Part shown: one piece after another, positions 5,670 through 7,050 of the stretch
Numbering within the stretch: the first letter of the stretch is position 1
Layout of the letters: each line of letters starts with the position of its first letter
DNA from: JBBREP01 sp036501845
GTDB taxonomy: Bacteria; Actinomycetota; Acidimicrobiia; IMCC26256; PALSA-610
Assembly (NCBI GenBank): GCA_036501845.1
Contig: DASXZO010000035.1
Span: forward strand, 1 to 7,050
Length of the DNA stretch: 7,050 nt
Direction of reading: 5' to 3'
Program-made: the position numbers and the translations under genes
The notes under the pieces: model-generated
Seen by the model: the letters and a program-made list of their open reading frames with translations, nothing else
Told to the model about the DNA's origin: nothing
Database searches by the model: none

Positions 5670-6958
5670 GCGCGCGCTGCGGACGCAGCAGATGATGCAA
5701 CGCGTGCGGCGCTCAGGCCGGCAGTGCGAGCACTCGCGAGCGCGGCGTCGGCGAGGAGGCCGTCGGGCCCAACCCAGTCGCCGGCCACGAACACGCCGTC
5801 GAGGTCGGGCACGCGCGAAGTCGGTCGCGCAACACCGGGAAGCGGACGGCCGTACGACACCACCAGGCTGCGATTGAAGTGCTCGGCCACCACCTCGTCG
5901 CGCCAGCCCGGCTGCGCATCGTCGAGCAGGCCTTCGAGCTCGGCGCGCAGCGCGGCCGGATCCTCGCTGGCGTCGACTCCGTAGCGCATCACGTGCAGCA
6001 CCTCGCCACCCTCGGGCGCGAGCGCGGCCGAGGGGGTGTGCACCGAGAGGTACAGGGGGTCCTCGACACCGAACACCACGCGACGCTCGGGCACCGGTAA
6101 CGCGCGCATGCCGAGGTCGAGCGTGGCCGCGTGGATCGGCTGCTCGGTGACCGCCCAGCCGTGCACGGCCGCGCTCGCGCCATTGAGCAGCTCGTCGGCA
6201 TGCGTGGACCCCCCTGCCGCGATCACCACCGCGTCTGCGTCGTGCGGCGCGTCAGCGGTGGTGATCCGCAGCGATCCCGACGGCGTGCGCTCGACCGCGC
6301 TGACCTTGGCGCCCGCAACGATCTTCACGCCCGCCCGTTCGGCCGCGACACGAAGACCGTCGACGAGCTGTTGCCAGCCACCGTCGAGGTAGAGCACACC
6401 GTCGGAGAGCGCCGACACCACCTGAGGTACGGCGGCTTCAGCCGCGAAGTTGTCGAGGTCGGCGCAGTAGGTGGCGACGCGTGTGACCATCGTGAACAGG
6501 GCGCGGGCGTCGGGGTTCGACACCTGTTCGTCGATCCACTGCGCCATCGACTTGCCGCGCGCGTCGTGGCGAGCCATGCGCTTGGGGTTGCCCACCGCGA
6601 GCCCGAGCTGCACCTTCGAGCGCACGCCCACGAGCTTCGACTTGAACAGGTCGGCTGGCGTGCCGGGAAGGAGTCCCAGCTGCCCGCGCAGGCGCCCGTA
6701 ACCGCGCAACGGTGGCTTCTTGCCGCGCGGCTCGATGCCGAAACCGCGGAGCACCTCGATGCCGAGGCAGCCCGCGTAGAGCGCGTGCGGTCCCTGGTTG
6801 AACAGGAACCCACCTTCCACGGCGCTGGTGCGGGCGCGCCCGCCCTCGTGGGGCCGCGCCTCGAACATCGTGACGTCGGCACCGGTACCGGCGGCTGTCG
6901 CGGCGGCGGCCATGCCGGCCAGCCCGCCGCCGATCACTGCGACCCTGCGTTCGCTCAT
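5666..6958 (-). CDS. FAD-dependent oxidoreductase, amine oxidase / phytoene dehydrogenase-like (430 aa)
   Basis: The protein has an N-terminal Rossmann dinucleotide-binding site, VAVIGGGLAGMAAA (6-19), followed by the adenosine-ribose-binding acid at the end of the second strand (MFEARPHEGGRART, 31-44; Glu33), then FNQGPHALY (53-61). It ends with the flavin-contacting VFVAGDWVGPDGLLADAALASARTAG (389-414). This layout is that of the flavin amine oxidase, protoporphyrinogen oxidase and phytoene desaturase superfamily. No signal peptide or strong membrane segment is seen, so a cytoplasmic enzyme is likely; the substrate cannot be assigned. ATG at 6958 is preferred over ATG at 6976 because GAGAGGAG (6965-6972) lies 6 bases before it and the Rossmann motif follows at once. 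It overlaps the sigma gene by 4 bp. ECF41 sigma factors are commonly encoded beside carboxymuconolactone decarboxylases, oxidoreductases or epimerases, so this is plausibly the partner enzyme of this sigma factor. Confidence 0.9.
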   Translation of the reverse strand: MSERRVAVIGGGLAGMAAAATAAGTGADVTMFEARPHEGGRARTSAVEGGFLFNQGPHALYAGCLGIEVLRGFGIEPRGKKPPLRGYGRLRGQLGLLPGTPADLFKSKLVGVRSKVQLGLAVGNPKRMARHDARGKSMAQWIDEQVSNPDARALFTMVTRVATYCADLDNFAAEAAVPQVVSALSDGVLYLDGGWQQLVDGLRVAAERAGVKIVAGAKVSAVERTPSGSLRITTADAPHDADAVVIAAGGSTHADELLNGASAAVHGWAVTEQPIHAATLDLGMRALPVPERRVVFGVEDPLYLSVHTPSAALAPEGGEVLHVMRYGVDASEDPAALRAELEGLLDDAQPGWRDEVVAEHFNRSLVVSYGRPLPGVARPTSRVPDLDGVFVAGDWVGPDGLLADAALASARTAGLSAARVASSAASAARA

Positions 6959-6964
6959 CGGATG

Positions 6965-6972
6965 CTCCTCTC
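6965..6972 (-). promoter_or_regulatory. Ribosome-binding site that decides the oxidoreductase start (GAGAGGAG)
   Basis: On the minus strand GAGAGGAG ends 6 bases before the ATG at 6956-6958. A second in-frame ATG at 6974-6976 lies upstream of this site and has no comparable signal, so the shorter 430-residue product is preferred. Confidence 0.75.
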
Positions 6973-6992
6973 GCATGCGTACTCAACCACCA

Positions 6993-7019
6993 GACGAGGT
7001 ACCAACCCACTCTGTGACA
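6993..7019 (-). promoter_or_regulatory. ECF41-type promoter, TGTCACA-N16-CGTC
   Basis: Read on the minus strand, TGTCACA (7013-7019) is followed by exactly 16 bases and then CGTC (6993-6996). This is the -35/-10 pair described for ECF41 sigma factors, as I recall it. Transcription would begin around 6985-6988, giving a leader of about 30 bases that contains the GAGAGGAG ribosome site. Because the operon it precedes encodes an ECF41 sigma factor, the site implies positive autoregulation. Confidence 0.8.
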
Positions 7020-7028
7020 CCCAAGCAC

Positions 7029-7048
7029 CACGGGCGTCCTGGGACCCC
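7029..7048 (-). repeat. Right copy of the 20-bp inverted repeat found at both window ends
   Basis: Read on the minus strand this is GGGGTCCCAGGACGCCCGTG, which equals bases 1-20 except for one base in the loop of a possible hairpin. It ends 9 bp upstream of the -35 element of the ECF41-type promoter. In both copies the repeat points towards the start of the adjacent gene inside the window. Confidence 0.6.
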
Positions 7049-7050
7049 GA

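Noticed and set aside
4437..5984. A 515-codon open frame on the plus strand
   Set aside because: It crosses the hydroxylase end, the whole sigma gene and part of the oxidoreductase in the wrong frames, and its product is His/Arg/Ala-rich without motifs.
1..7048. A transposon or integrated element bounded by the 20-bp inverted repeats
   Set aside because: No transposase, integrase or cargo-type gene is inside. The content is core nitrogen metabolism and regulation, and no target-site duplication can be seen because the window ends at the repeats.
6957..7050. An open minus-strand frame continuing to the right edge and ending in TGA overlapping the oxidoreductase ATG, possibly the tail of another gene
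   Set aside because: Third-position G+C is clearly lower than in the neighbouring genes, and the frame covers the ECF41-type promoter and the ribosome site. It is more likely intergenic, although the shared GSQDAR reading in the two repeat copies is noted.

Overview
The window is about 7 kb of GC-rich DNA (roughly two-thirds G+C by eye, with strong G/C third-codon bias). It holds seven genes packed tightly, several of them overlapping. The gene types point to an actinobacterium: a GlnA2-like type I glutamine synthetase, a eukaryote-like type II glutamine synthetase (GlnII), an orphan OmpR-family regulator resembling GlnR, and an ECF41/SigJ-type sigma factor with a fused SnoaL-like domain. A deep-branching, Acidimicrobiia-like lineage is my guess; it rests on overall flavour and not on any marker gene. 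No tRNA, rRNA, CRISPR array, transposase, integrase or phage gene is visible.

Layout. (1) 37-186 (+): a 49-residue membrane peptide whose 3' end overlaps the next gene tail-to-tail. (2) 176-2237 (-): a nitrogen operon, glnA followed 4 bp later by the GlnR-like regulator. (3) 2238-2524: a 287-bp divergent control region with two 11-bp direct repeat units of the kind bound by OmpR-family regulators (core GTTCACA), a probable leaderless promoter for glnA, and a weaker promoter candidate plus a strong ribosome-binding site for glnII. (4) 2525-3529 (+): glnII. (5) 3629-4771 (+): an integral-membrane di-iron hydroxylase of the sterol desaturase/fatty acid hydroxylase superfamily. (6) 4755-6958 (-): a two-gene operon, an FAD-dependent oxidoreductase followed through an ATGA overlap by the ECF41 sigma factor. 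It is preceded at 6993-7019 by TGTCACA-N16-CGTC, which matches the ECF41 target promoter as I recall it.

Two self-contained circuits can be read from this. In the first, a non-canonical response regulator is co-transcribed with one glutamine synthetase and sits back-to-back with the second, so it probably controls both through the shared intergenic region. In the second, a sigma factor with a built-in regulatory domain probably drives its own operon, with an FAD oxidoreductase as the partner enzyme. The hydroxylase between them has no clear link to either.

The two ends of the window carry the same 20-bp sequence in inverted orientation (1-20 and 7029-7048, 19 of 20 bases identical). Each copy can form an imperfect hairpin and the only mismatch lies in the loop. 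I read this as a dispersed intergenic repeat, or an assembly break at such a repeat, and not as the ends of a transposon, because the cargo is chromosomal metabolism.
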